From Durusdinium trenchii (lineage: Eukaryota > Sar > Dinophyceae > Suessiales > Symbiodiniaceae): a DNA stretch of 64,000 nucleotides. Made by a program: the position numbers and the translations under genes. The stretch is from positions 180,816 through 244,815 of the forward strand of contig CAXAMN010003547.1 of the NCBI GenBank assembly GCA_963970005.1, given 5' to 3'. How positions within the stretch are numbered: position 1 is the first letter of the stretch; every line of letters begins with the position of its first letter. The notes below the pieces were generated by a model, which had not been told where the DNA came from, searched no databases, and worked only from the letters and a program-made list of their open reading frames with translations. Of this stretch, positions 34,601 to 43,079 are shown piece by piece.

Positions 34601-35476
34601 CACCGGAAAAGGCTCCGCGCCCGGCGCCGCGCCCGCTGCGGCCGGCGGCGCGGCCGGCGGCTTCGGCGTCTGGGGCGGAAGAGAGACGGCTGTAAAAAGT
34701 GAATGATGGAGACCGAGCTCATGACTGTGACTATTTAGTTCTTAAGCACTGCTGACCATGCCTATGCTTTCTCTTTGATATGTAACTTTGATCCAAACCA
34801 TTTCTGCCATCACATCCTCTATGGGCTTTGCTGCGCACGCGAGCAGCTCTGCAGGCGAGCGCGAGGGCACGAGGCATAGCCCGGAGCGTGGGCACCCAGG
34901 GCCCTGGAGCAGTTGGTGCTTCAAACCTAAGAGCGATGGCTCCACCCAGCAGATGCCGGCCAGATGCCGGCAGCCTGTCGTGGTTTTTCGCCCAGGGCCC
35001 ACTATCTTAACTGCTCAAACCATGGCCAGCAAAGGCCAGCCCTTGCAAAAGCTCAAACCACTGCTGTTTTCGTGCTCTGCTCAGTTGCTCGTCGTGCATG
35101 AAAAAAAAACGAGGAGAGGCATTTCTTCTGGGGGCTCCTTCCGAACCTCGGGGCAACCCCTCGAATTGCTTCCACTCACTTCCTTCTCCGCCCGCGGAAA
35201 CCCACCAGAGCCACGACCACTGCCACGACCAGTTCGCCAGGACTCGTCGCTCGGTCTGGGTCTGACCGAGGCACGATCCACGTGTTGGAACTCCGGGTCC
35301 GTGACCTCTGACAGCCACAGGGTCCTTCTGGGCGCATCCAGATCCACATAGGCCAGGCCCAATGGAGTGGACCCACGGGTGGTGCAAAGCGCGAAAAGAA
35401 CTGAGACCTCGGGAGGAAAAGAAGCAGGAGACCTTGGGGCTTCAGTAGGAAGGAATGGAGGAAGTGGAGTTGACAT
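14788..35476 (-). CDS. MSH5: MutS homologue MSH5, multi-exon, nearly complete
   Basis: MSH5 pairs with MSH4 as a sliding clamp on recombination intermediates in meiosis; that role is family knowledge. Exons placed (minus): 35476-35282, ~34885-34810, ~34640-34540, 34242-34155, 33925-33865, 31536-31462, 30386-30302, 29982-29900, 29048-28985, 28351-~28280, 27721-27635, 27349-27289, 27150-~27086, ~24265-24200, 22212-22146, 21834-21778, 21302-21235, 21016-20924, 20379-20263, 20060-19938, 17648-17606, 17468-17398, 17022-16973, 16751-16610, 16404-16318, 15710-15501, 14937-14788. Most junctions keep phase, and the product follows human and plant MSH5 from memory, including [25 protein letters not shown], Walker [20 protein letters not shown] and SLVLLDEFG. 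There is no N-terminal mismatch-recognition MutS I domain, as in MSH4/5. Gaps: an exon between 31462 and 30386 (HPS region) and probably one between 28280 and 27721. Start: the Met at 35476 gives an N-terminus of normal length. No stops or frameshifts were seen in placed exons. Confidence 0.9.
15501..15710 (-). CDS. MSH5: MSH5 exon: C-terminal helix-turn-helix
   Basis: 70 codons including [20 protein letters not shown] then [19 protein letters not shown], the conserved MutS C-terminal block. The donor is GT in phase 0. The last exon (14937-14788) then gives [18 protein letters not shown] and a stop at 14788. Confidence 0.9.
15745..15862. repeat. Tandem repeat in MSH5 intron, 20-21 bp unit
   Basis: Five to six copies of AATAGCGATGGCCTCCAACC with small variants, inside the MSH5 intron between 16317 and 15711. 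The core TAGCGATGG is shared with the dispersed CTAGTAGCGATG family. Confidence 0.9.
16610..16751 (-). CDS. MSH5: MSH5 exon: Walker B and signature
   Basis: 47 codons: [16 protein letters not shown] then [16 protein letters not shown]. The DE of Walker B and the G.GT loop are intact. It ends at a GC donor (GCAAGG) and joins 16404-16318, which begins [14 protein letters not shown], the D-loop/His region. Confidence 0.9.
17398..17468 (-). CDS. MSH5: MSH5 exon: SFVPAEE block
   Basis: Reads [11 protein letters not shown] then [12 protein letters not shown], almost identical to the MSH5-specific [12 protein letters not shown]...IFTRIHSC. The GT donor in phase 0 joins 17022-16973 ([16 protein letters not shown]), which aligns without gaps. 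Confidence 0.9.
17606..17648 (-). CDS. MSH5: MSH5 microexon between Walker A and SFVPAEE
   Basis: 43 bases reading [13 protein letters not shown] plus one base, aligning with 'KQVALIVFLSHI'. The GC donor in phase 1 joins 17468 so that the codon GGG restores the conserved Gly before SFVPAEE. The acceptor is AG|A, the one exception to AG|G among checked MSH5 junctions, and one residue is missing relative to other MSH5, so the 5' edge is tentative. Confidence 0.55.
17773..19092 (-). CDS. eno: Enolase (2-phospho-D-glycerate hydrolyase), intronless
   Basis: It converts 2-phosphoglycerate to phosphoenolpyruvate in glycolysis. The single open frame of 439 codons is full length for the family. It begins [19 protein letters not shown] and has the SGAST loop (37-41), H155 and E164 (HAG...FQEF), E207 (GDEGGFAP), Mg ligands D242, E293 (LLEDPF) and D320 (VGDD), catalytic K345 (LLKVNQIGS), H373 (SHRSGET) and K396 ([11 protein letters not shown]). 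All key residues are present. The C-terminus, after CGKHFRQP, has a short extension of about 8 residues. It lies wholly within the MSH5 intron 19937-17649, same strand, in a region where other genes are cut into tiny exons, so it may derive from a reinserted cDNA. The alternative is a gene that never had introns. No clear spliced-leader remnant was seen upstream. Confidence 0.97.
   Translation of the reverse strand: MPIQKIHARQIFDSRGNPTVEVEVTTEQGTFRAAVPSGASTGENEACELRDGGSDYMGKGVLKAVNNVTTKIAPVLMGKDPADQESIDKLMLDLDGTENKTNLGANSILGVSMACCRAGAAQKGITLYRHINELAGKPPMCMPVPCFNVINGGVHAGNYLAFQEFFLIPLGARTFAEAMKLGSETYHNLKSIIKKKYGLDSTAVGDEGGFAPAVNDAEEGLKLLLEAIDQAGHTGKILIGSDPASSEFWKAEEQKYDLDFKCKAPRPEQKKSREEMVALYKHFCDTYPIALLEDPFAEEDFEGHAQLTAIVGDKVEIVGDDIYCTNTKRVQMGLKQKATNAMLLKVNQIGSVSESIAAWKICKENRWGVFVSHRSGETEDTFIADLTVGLGTGHLKTGAPCRSERLSKYNQLLRIEEESGLQFCGKHFRQPWTLYSSGD
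19938..20060 (-). CDS. MSH5: MSH5 exon: Walker A
   Basis: 41 codons ending [15 protein letters not shown], the P-loop of the ATPase (canonical GPNxSGKS; here GANLSGKS). It starts after AG|G and ends at a GC donor (GCCCCT) in phase 0. The downstream intron (19937-17649) contains the whole enolase gene. Confidence 0.85.
22549..22622. repeat. Direct repeat, copy 1
   Basis: From CACACTTAGAGAGATGCT through GAGCTGAGTCAGTGA to GAATACGATACCAG. Copy 2 at 25697-25785 matches over about 75 bases with few changes, on the same strand. The two copies bracket a block rich in tandem repeats of about 3.1 kb. Confidence 0.85.
22622..22812. repeat. Tandem repeat, about 51 bp unit
   Basis: Three to four copies combining CTAATAACGAAATTG and CCCCTAATAGCGATAG with short spacers. 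It belongs to the same TAGCGA-type family as the array in the MSH5 intron at 15745. It lies in the MSH5 intron between 24200 and 22212. Confidence 0.85.
22975..24200. repeat. Degenerate tandem array, about 110-580 bp units
   Basis: Four copies of a block with AAGACCCGTCTGAAAGTG, TTTTTTGCATGG and AAGTCTTTGGAACTATTTC occur near 23030, 23410, 23890 and 24000. A second block (TTCGTCCAATTTTCAACACT ... AAAAAGGACGGC ... CCGCCTGTATGTTCTCC) occurs near 23540 and 24120. The pattern implies duplication of a unit of about 580 bp. The array ends next to the MSH5 exon at 24265-24200. Confidence 0.85.
24360..24640. repeat. Two adjacent tandem arrays
   Basis: Near 24366-24460 three copies of GGCTCGAAACACTCAGCTGG; at 24483-24640 seven or so copies of GTTGGTTTGGCTGAGCAGTA with small indels. 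Both are intronic within MSH5. Confidence 0.9.
24806..24958. repeat. Tandem repeat, about 21 bp unit
   Basis: Seven copies of TTTTGTTTCGCAATTAGGAG with decay toward the right end (last copies TTCGCAATTAGAATCTC and TTCGTCATTAGGAGG). It lies in the MSH5 intron. Confidence 0.95.
25697..25785. repeat. Direct repeat, copy 2
   Basis: Same orientation as 22549-22622 and extends further right into GCTGCAAATTAGACCT. That extension also occurs at about 24968-24985 next to the 21-bp array. Confidence 0.85.
28603..28636. repeat. (TC)n microsatellite
   Basis: About 30 bases of uninterrupted TC in the MSH5 intron between 28985 and 28351. The surrounding minus-strand open frame (28655-28179) is mostly intronic except for the MSH5 exon near 28351-28280. 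Confidence 0.95.
30302..30386 (-). CDS. MSH5: MSH5 exon: [10 protein letters not shown] segment
   Basis: 28 codons plus one base: [18 protein letters not shown] then [10 protein letters not shown], matching the 'GLSLFG.LN....G...LR.W...P' block found across MutS proteins. The GT donor in phase 1 joins 29982-29900 ([16 protein letters not shown]), which replaces 'DL.EL..RLD.I..F'. Confidence 0.8.
31462..31536 (-). CDS. MSH5: MSH5 exon: lever-domain start
   Basis: Exactly 25 codons after [17 protein letters not shown] then [11 protein letters not shown], equal to the segment in other MSH5 proteins with a D.....LQIF ending. The donor is read as GA (GACTGC). The following exon with the His-Pro-Ser motif was not found. 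Confidence 0.7.
31707..31742. repeat. Dispersed hairpin element, copy 2
   Basis: ATCCGCCGGCTCC, a loop with CAGCT, then GGGGAGCGCGCCAGAG. Compared with copies 1 and 3 the arms changed on both sides (GCTCC with GGGGAGC), which suggests that pairing is kept. Confidence 0.6.
31855..32143. repeat. Direct duplication about 183 bp apart
   Basis: GGCTGGCCATAGCCAGG and the following roughly 90 bases (through GTAGACTTTRACCRGCG and GCAACGTTTGGC / GCAGCGTTTGGC) occur at about 31865-31960 and 32048-32143. Lies in the MSH5 intron between 33865 and 31536. Confidence 0.75.
33937..33963. repeat. Short tandem repeat GGTGACC
   Basis: Three and a half copies of a 7-bp unit just upstream (minus sense) of the MSH5 exon 33925-33865. 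Confidence 0.9.
34155..34242 (-). CDS. MSH5: MSH5 exon: core domain start
   Basis: Reads [19 protein letters not shown] then GLLRFLE, aligning with the ALGGLLKFLG segment of human MSH5. The GC donor (GCAGAC) in phase 2 joins 33925-33865 ([16 protein letters not shown]), giving a gap-free 18-residue alignment across the junction. Confidence 0.75.
35282..35476 (-). CDS. MSH5: MSH5 exon 1, start codon
   Basis: 65 codons from the Met at 35476 to a GT donor in phase 0. After a proline-rich leader it reads [20 protein letters not shown] then [15 protein letters not shown], matching the first strand of MSH5 (V.L.VLW..G.LG.AYYD type). Confidence 0.8.
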
Positions 35477-35482
35477 CTTCAG

Positions 35483-38400
35483 TCAATTGAGTGGGGCATG
35501 AAGGTGCCGCTTCCATCTGTTCATCCACTGTGCTCCGGCCTCCGCCCAGGGCGCCTCCGGCGCTGGAGGCTCCAGCTCCATGCGTTGCCGAGCGCGGAAT
35601 GGGGATCCAAACGGAGCACTGAGATGGCACCGCACTGGTGGATCGTCATGACCGGTTGGAGGGGTGGTGGATCTGCAAAGAGATCTGTGATCTGCACTGA
35701 TCTGCTAGCAGCGTCCTTGCTCCTAGTAGTACGGCCAGGAGCCCCTAGCAGCGTCCTTGCTACTAGTAATTGTCAATGGGCGTTTGATCGGAAGGTTAAC
35801 ATCTTGGATCAACCTAACCCTCTTTGTCGGCCCTGCTGACCAAATTCCTGTTCGCACCCAAAGGCTTCACTCTTGCCATCAACGAAACAAACGAACGAAC
35901 CCAGGTGCAAAATGAACAACGAAGAACACATCCGACAGCACGATCCTTGATACCTAAGAGGATCTAAGAGGCGCTAAGAGGATCACAGGACCCTAAGCCT
36001 AAGAGGATCATACTGCAGCATCCGATCCGCAAAGCATCAGCCTGGATCCATTCGCTTCACTTTTTGGATGCGCTCCTTCCATCTCTCTGCTCCCAATGCT
36101 TTTGAATTGGCGAAGAGATGGATGGGAAAAACATCACCTTCTCCCGCAGTTCAACCAGGATCGTCTGCTCCCTGGCTCCGTTGCGCAGCTCGTGAGTCGC
36201 CCTTCCTCCGTGTCTCGTTGAACCGTTGAACCGATCGGCCGGAAGGCGCTTCCCCCCGGATCCGCTTTGGGATCTTGCGGTGGCAAAGAAGGAAAACGTC
36301 CCACCCTGCCGTGGTTTTGGACCTTGAAAAAGGTGCCAAAAAACCAACAACCTAAGATTGCTTCGGCATACCTGGACCTTCCAAGGTGTCCGAAGCCCCG
36401 CTCTGTCCCTGAAGGTGGCATTCCACACACTTGACCCCCCAATGGTAGGTCCTGGTACACCGCCACTATGGCACCAAATCTTCCAAGCAGGGACCTTGTA
36501 ATGGGCGTTCTGCACCAATAGGCTGGATTTTTCATACTGACCATGCAAGCGTGATTAGGTGTTCCAAGTGCTAGGTGATGATTTTTCTCATTGGGTCTTC
36601 CGAGTGGTCATCTTCCAATGCTTGTAGGATCTTTCTCATGTGGGGTGACGGGGTTGGCTCTGGCGTTCTAAAAAAGGCTGCTCAGCCAGCTTGGTTCTTG
36701 GCGATGTGCTTCAGAGTTGGCTCGGGAACATCAAGCGCGACGTAGTTCTTCTTGTCCGTGACGCAGGGGTTCACAGCCTCAAGTGGCATCAACATCATCA
36801 ACAAGTGAGCAAGGCATGGTGCCATAATGCAACTCGAGTCACAGAGATACACATTATTCATCGTAATTGGTTAGTGCATGTTAGTGCAGAACGTGTTTTG
36901 CTGGCTTTGCCCTTCATCCTTGGAGCCAGTCTCACCCTGTGCTTCGCGTGTGTTCGCCGACGTTCGCTGGCCAAGCCCGGGGCATGGTGCTGCGTCAGCA
37001 AACCACAGGTAGTAAGGGCAAGCTTCTCCTGTGAACACGGTCCGTGTTGGTTGATGTGAAACAGCTGCAGAAGTGTTCAAAGACCAACGGAAATTGTTAT
37101 GACAGGTGGCCCCTGTGTGAAAGCACAATAACATAACATAACATGGAAATGGCTACCAGTACACTGGAACCAGGATCGACAAGTCCCATCAAGTGCTTTT
37201 TCCACAAACATGCTGCGTCAGCCTCGTGTCTCCCAATCTCCCAAGAGTTTACACCCACCAATTCACCTCGATCTTGTCCCCCCTCCATCGCGCGTGGACC
37301 ACACCTGACCATTGACCATCCCAAATGACCCTCCCAGACCTCTCCGTCGTCCCGCTCCTCTGTCCCAGGACCAAAGTTCTGCCAATACCTGACCGAACTC
37401 CGCCGGGGAAGGGTCACGACGGCTGGTCCACCGGTGAAGCCACCGGTGCAACGTTGAGTTGATCAGAGAAGTGAAGGAAGGAAGCTCCAGACTAGACGGA
37501 AGACTTCTCTACAAACCATCAAGTCGCCCTGCCACAGCAAAAAAAACGCCTGCCAGGACTCGCCTGGCGTTCCTCCCATGGCACGAACTCTCTACTAATT
37601 CGAAGGAAAACAACCGAACGCCGTCACTCCCTCCACCGGGTGGCTCCCCGAAGACGCCGTGGGAGTCCGCGGGGTTCAGCTCACCCACCGTGAAGCCGCG
37701 CTTCGCCGCGCACACGGCGATGGCGTGCATGTCCTGTGCCGGTCGGAGCCGGTCGGAGCCGGTCGCTGCGGCGGACACCGCTGGGGATGCCAAAAAGGAC
37801 TCCCAGAAGAAGAGACACCTGGCGAGATCTCCCAAGGTTCACGCTAAAGAGGGGCTGGGAGTGGGTTGACGTCTTCAAGTGCGGACATCGGTCGGACTCT
37901 GGCGGCTGTCTTTGGGCCGATGTCTTGCAGCACTCTGGCTACGCTCCGGCGCTGCGCTCCGCAGCTCCTGGTCCATCAGCAGTACCGGGACGTTGCCTTC
38001 GTAGCCCTCACCGAAGACCTGGCGGTTTAGAGCTGAGGGCGCTCACATCACTCAAAGGGGAGACTCCGTGAACTCGGCGTGTGATCTTTGGAGCATGTTG
38101 CGTTGCTTCAACTCATTCATTCGTCCTTGGTTGAAACTACAACCTATAAATGGGAATTTAATATTGAGATATGATTCATTTAATTAATGATTCAATGCCT
38201 TTCAACTCCAGTGTGGGGAGAAACCTATCCCTTGAGTTATCGTGGCCTCCTACAAAGCATGCTCTCAATTTGGTGAATAGCCGACCTTCTCATAGAAGTC
38301 GTACGTGTCATTCTCGTAGAAGATAGGCCTCAGATGCACCTTTGGTTTCATACTGTACGCAGCAAAGAAGTACGTTTGAAACTTGTTTGAAAGATTTTGA

Positions 38401-41400
38401 AAGTAATTATACACCAGTTGAAGTGTGGCCTTCCATTGATTGCGACAGGGTACGACCTACATGGCAAAGACATGTATGACGCACAGCTGCGCAGCTGTGC
38501 TTGGCCGTCTCAGGTCATTGTGCCATGGTACGGTACAAGTCCAAGGTACAAGGACAGCACCACCAGGCAAATATGCTTAAAGGTTTCCTCCTCCAAGACT
38601 TTTCGCACAGCCATGGCCTCAAGGTGTGGCACAGGGTTGGTTGTTGTGTATGTGTATTGAATGCCGAACAGAAGCGTGGCGACGAAATCGCCTGCTCCGA
38701 CAGACGGCGCGAACTCGCCAGTGCGAACTCGGCCAACACCCAAAGAGGCACACCATGCAAAAGTCCCCTCAAAGGAACACCCACACTCCCCCAACAACTC
38801 ACCATATTACCCAGACCACGAAATGAATGAGACACAAGGAGACATACACAATCGCGTGGAATACACATCCACCGAGCACGTCCATTCAGTCTCACCATGT
38901 CTGCAGTGCTTCGATCCCGGTTGACTGGAGCGGCAACGGAGCGGCAAAGACATGCAACCACCCTCATGTTCGGAGGGCGTTGTCACTTCCGAGAGGGCCG
39001 TTTTCGGATCCCCTCGGATACCCCCCTTTCCCCTCCGGTCCGGAGGCCGGCTTTTCGGTGCATTCCCCAGCGGCTGAGAGCTGCCGCACGGAGTGTCCAA
39101 TGCCAATGGCGTCGCCGGCGAAGACGCCCAGGCCCAGGCCGACCTCCACCACCACCCGGATGCCTGGCATGGGAAAGGGTGCTTTTTGTGGGGCGCTTTG
39201 ACCTCCACCTCTTTGGGGAAAGGGTGAGACTATGTACGTACCTGGTTGCTTGTTGCCGCAGGGACTCCAAACGCAATTCACCCGCCCACCACAAATTCAC
39301 GTCCTGTGACTTAAAGAGTGATTGGGACAAACCCATCAGCAAGTCCTAGATTAGATGATATACAGTAGTATATGCATCGCTACTATAGTAACAAGCGCAG
39401 TACTACTAGTAGCAAATAGATGCACATAGCTACGTATAGTAGCTTCTTGCTACTAGTAGCGATGCACTTGTTCCTAATAGCGATGGAGATACATCTAAAA
39501 AACACCTTTTCGGGCTTTGTGCCATGCACTCTGTGTGGCACTCTCGCACTCCACACTCCAAACCAGCCTAGATCATCCTGTGCCCGCAGCCGCAGCCGGC
39601 ACATCTTCTTCCTCATTGAACCAGCTAGGCCGTGCAAGGAGCGGTGCCAGTGCTGTAATCAGCGTTTCTTTAAGAATCAGGGTGTTCCACCCCTCTACGC
39701 AACTGGACGAAACCACATCAACCACCACATGGGCGCAACACCAAAAAGCGGACGGGACGACAACAACGCAGCCATCCCACGCACTGGGCTGAGGCACATG
39801 TCGAAGAGTGTTTTGGTGACGTTCAGCTGCGCCGTCTTGCCACTGAGCTCAAAGTCCCTCCCGTGCTTCACAGAGGGATACCCGTCCTCCTCGGAGAGTC
39901 AGTTTCAACGGAACGGACCACGGCCTGCGATGAGATAAACAAACTATTTCTTTAGGGTGACGGTCTCGGGTGACGGTCTCCACAGACCGCTCAAGAGAAA
40001 AGACCGCCTTTTGTTGGTCCTTTGAGGGGTCGACCGACGGCATCGATGAGGGGTCGACGGAACACCCACCCGATGGATGCCACGGAGGCCGTGGCATCCG
40101 TAAAGAGAAGAACGCGCATTCTTCCAAGCATCGTCGAAGATGTAGACCTCACGTGCGGTGCGGCATCTGCGGTGTTTTTTCTCGTACCAAGCGAAGAAGG
40201 TCTGGTCCAAACGAAGGTGAAGGTGAATGAACGACATAGGAGACATCTGTTGTTCGATTCAATCCGTCTTCAAACCAACAACAAACATGTATACTGTAGA
40301 AGGACCCCGCAAACCTGCAGCAGAAACCAGCGGATCAGTGCGAACTCTTCATTGTTCACTGCCAGGACCGAGTCTTCAACATCCAGGACCCAGTTGTTGA
40401 ACCTGCCAACCTCAAGAGTCACTCCCTTTCCCCCTGGTCCACCTCCTTCCAGTTCTTGATGTAGTGGGTCAAGTCCACATGGTCATGCACGCGCGAGGCA
40501 AAGTCGATGCCACACACCGAGACCAGCCAAATCCGCGTCAAGACCTGGAGCGAGCGACACGACCCGACTGCCGAAGGTCTACGTCCACGGCACCGGGAAC
40601 CCACGGGAGGCCACCGGTCGGTGATCCAGGCAGCTGCGAGATGCTGTCCGTGATCCTTTGTGCAGTCAAATGCAGACTGCATTGCCGGGGCATCACCATG
40701 GGTTCACATAAGAGTACAGCAACTATATGTATACTACTTCAACTGATATCATTATGGGTGGCGCCTCTAAAGCTTCAGAGATCTTCAGACTTCTGTTCAA
40801 TCATGAGGGTAAATATTCGCCATAATTCTGTTCAAGCACTTGTCCAGAAGATCCCCATGCTCGGACCTCATCCTGCACTTCCCGTGGAATCACCCGCCCA
40901 TCGAAGCGCATGATCACTGGGTTGTTGCTACACCTGCGTCGTGGCCGTCAGGGAGACTAGACGGTGTTCTTCAGGGAGAGCACTGACCAGGTAGGGTGGA
41001 GTGTTCGTGGAGCCTGCGGTGAGACAGCGTGTCGGATCAGCAGCGGACATCATGAGATGACTGGCGAGATGAGATAGGATGACTGAGATGATATCGAGAT
41101 GAGAAGAGAGGCGAAGCAAGAGCAAGACAAAGTAACAGGTTGGGGGGTCAAATCAGATGATACCAAACGAGTCCAAATGACTCAAATAAATTGCAGTATA
41201 CATCTAATATCATCTAATTAATTATATATTATATAGCACACGAAGATGAAGTGATGATGAATCATATAGTATAAAAACATAGAGGTTGAGTCAAAACAGG
41301 AGTTGATACGTTGATGCGTACTGGTGTACAATGTGAAGCGCCATTAGGTGATGAGCTGGCATAAACCAATAAATACTAAGAAGATCTAAGAAGGGGAAGC

Positions 41401-41590
41401 CACCATGCGATCTACAGCCTCCCTATCCTTCCAAGCAACCACACCTCAGCCGGTGTGGTCAGCACCACAACAACTCTCTCGCGCCTGATGGCAAACTTCA
41501 TCTTCCAGGCCTCTTCACCCGCCTGGCGCAGCTGCCGGTGAGCGAGCACGCCCCGGGCGAGATCTCGCAGCTGACGGTGATTCTCCCATC
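35483..41590 (-). CDS. Chain of small exons, unrecognised gene or genes
   Basis: Exons with checked lengths (minus): 40544-40443 (reads CGIDFASRVHDHVDLTHYIK), 40410-40315 (VGRFNNWVLDVEDSVLAVNN), 40147-40118 (a 30-nt microexon VYIFDDAWKN) and 39889-39785 (EDGYPSVKHGRDFELSGKTA), all phase 0, with GT, GT, GC and GT donors after AG|G acceptors. Tentative exons follow: ~39652-39584 (PSWFNEEEDVPAAAA) joining ~39165 (IRVVVEVGLGLGVFAGDAIG), ~38018-37960 (VFGEGYEGNVPVLLM), near 37737 (HAIAVCAAKRGFT), 36201-36138 (ATHELRNGAREQTILVELRE) and possibly a last exon stopping at 35483. Upstream near 41560-41470 lies AGEEAWKMKFAIRRER. No domain is recognised. The stop at 35483 would leave only 7 bases to the MSH5 start, so that last exon is doubtful. 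Confidence 0.45.
35700..35775. repeat. CTAGTAGC repeat pair
   Basis: Two copies of CTAGCAGCGTCCTTGCT separated by about 40 bases, plus CTACTAGTAAT, of the same family as 12600 and 39365. It lies just upstream of the MSH5 start. Confidence 0.7.
39365..39490. repeat. CTAGTAGCGATG repeat cluster
   Basis: Multiple partial copies, including TACTACTAGTAGCAAAT, GCTACTAGTAGCGATGCA and CTAATAGCGATGG, in both orientations because the core is near-palindromic. Confidence 0.8.
40315..40544 (-). CDS. Two consecutive exons of the unrecognised gene
   Basis: 40544-40443 (34 codons) and 40410-40315 (32 codons) are separated by a 32-base intron starting GT and ending AG before G. Both are phase 0, the joined frame is open, and the reading alternates hydrophobic and charged residues as in real protein. 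An intron of 32 bases is unusually short. The alternative is one exon with a chance stop; the sequence between contains an in-frame stop. Confidence 0.5.
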
Positions 41591-42096
41591 ACCGTTGGGC
41601 CAAGCCGAGTGCGCGGCGTGCGCGACGTGCGCGACGTGATTCTCGGGGTCTCGGGCCTCGGACTTGCCCTGTAAGGATTGGCTCACAAGGTCTTTGCCTT
41701 CTTCGCCCTGGTAGATGTCCGCCGCCTGGGTCAGTGCTTCTTTCAAGCAGCGGGTGGGTGAGGAGGCGATGGGGGGCGGTTGGCGGAGGCGATGGGGTCC
41801 GGTTTGCCACTGACGGGCTGGACCTGCATGGGGCGAGTTGAAGAAGCTGCGCACAACATCTTTTTCGGAATGGGCTGTGAAGGAGACCACCAGTGTTCTT
41901 GACACATTCCAAATATACATAAAAGGTGACCTATCACATGTATTGTAAGTTGATGTCTCATGATGTATCTGTCTCCCAGCACCACCGGCACAAAGAAGGC
42001 TAAGCGGCTAAGCGGCTAAGCCTGCATCTGAAGCTTTACCGGTCTTTACTGGTCTCCGGCTTTTTCTCCGGTTCCTTCCAGTTGCCATCTCCAGTT

Positions 42097-42417
42097 CTAC
42101 CGGGCAAGCCGGAGCTTGCGAGCTCGTATCCCTCTGATGGCTAACTTGTCAACAACAAACAACAGCCACAACAGGCCAGCAGAGTCCACCAGAAGATCTT
42201 GATCCGGCAGTCCATAAATCAGATCGCAACCCAGCTGGGTGCACCCACGTAGTAGGTGCGGAATGAGGATTGCCACTGCTTCACCTCCTTCACCGATGCC
42301 TTGAAGGAGCAGGGCAGGCCTCAGGTGACGTCGCATCGTCCGCGCACCCCGTCCCACCGGTCTGGCGCCGGATAGGCCGTGGCTCGAAATCGAATTCGGG
42401 GTGACGTCAGGGCTCAT
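42097..42417 (-). CDS. Possible exon, hydrophobic
   Basis: One open frame contains LLLQGIGEGGEAVAILIPHL and later DSAGLLWLLFVVDKLAI, which could be a membrane or buried segment. No splice chain was established, so this may be chance. Confidence 0.25.
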   Translation of the reverse strand: MSPDVTPNSISSHGLSGARPVGRGARTMRRHLRPALLLQGIGEGGEAVAILIPHLLRGCTQLGCDLIYGLPDQDLLVDSAGLLWLLFVVDKLAIRGIRARKLRLAR

Positions 42418-43079
42418 GAGTTCAATAGGGCGATTTCAATATGGTGAATAAACCAACATGCTCCTGTCATGCTGTAATCTCATGAAGTTGACCAGAAGCA
42501 GATTCCAACAGCTACAGTGCACTCATCACTAGCACTCCAGCCATACGTAGTCATTACCCAATCAACCAAGGAGCCATCTTGGCCCACTCCTTTGTAAACC
42601 AGCTCCTGCATCGGACACCACGGGCAGTGGGTCCTTTTTTGGCGTGTGTCGCATCGCAACGCTGCGCGGACATGCAACGCGGGGCGACACAGAGTGGGCC
42701 TGCTCTCAGATGAGGAAGGCTCACGTCATGTGAATTCAGTGAACTTCGACATCTAGGCCTTACAGTCCAAGTGGATCTAATACATGGCTATGGGCCGCCA
42801 TGGCACCCCCGGTTGCCAAAATGAACAGACTCGGAGGTCATGGGAGGTCCACCTACGGCGAGTTCCGGGTGCACCCAGGACCCGGAAACGTGCCGCAACG
42901 GTTGGGTGACGTGGACGTGACCGGTTTTGGTCCACATCTATTCCGGTCCTTCATCTAACCATATCTGAACCACCAAACGTATAACATCAAAATAATGATA
43001 TAGACTCGTGGGCTTGTGCGTCTCTTGGTATGTTTCCCATGGGTTTTTCCCCGCCCGGGTTTTCGGGGGGTCCTTCTCC

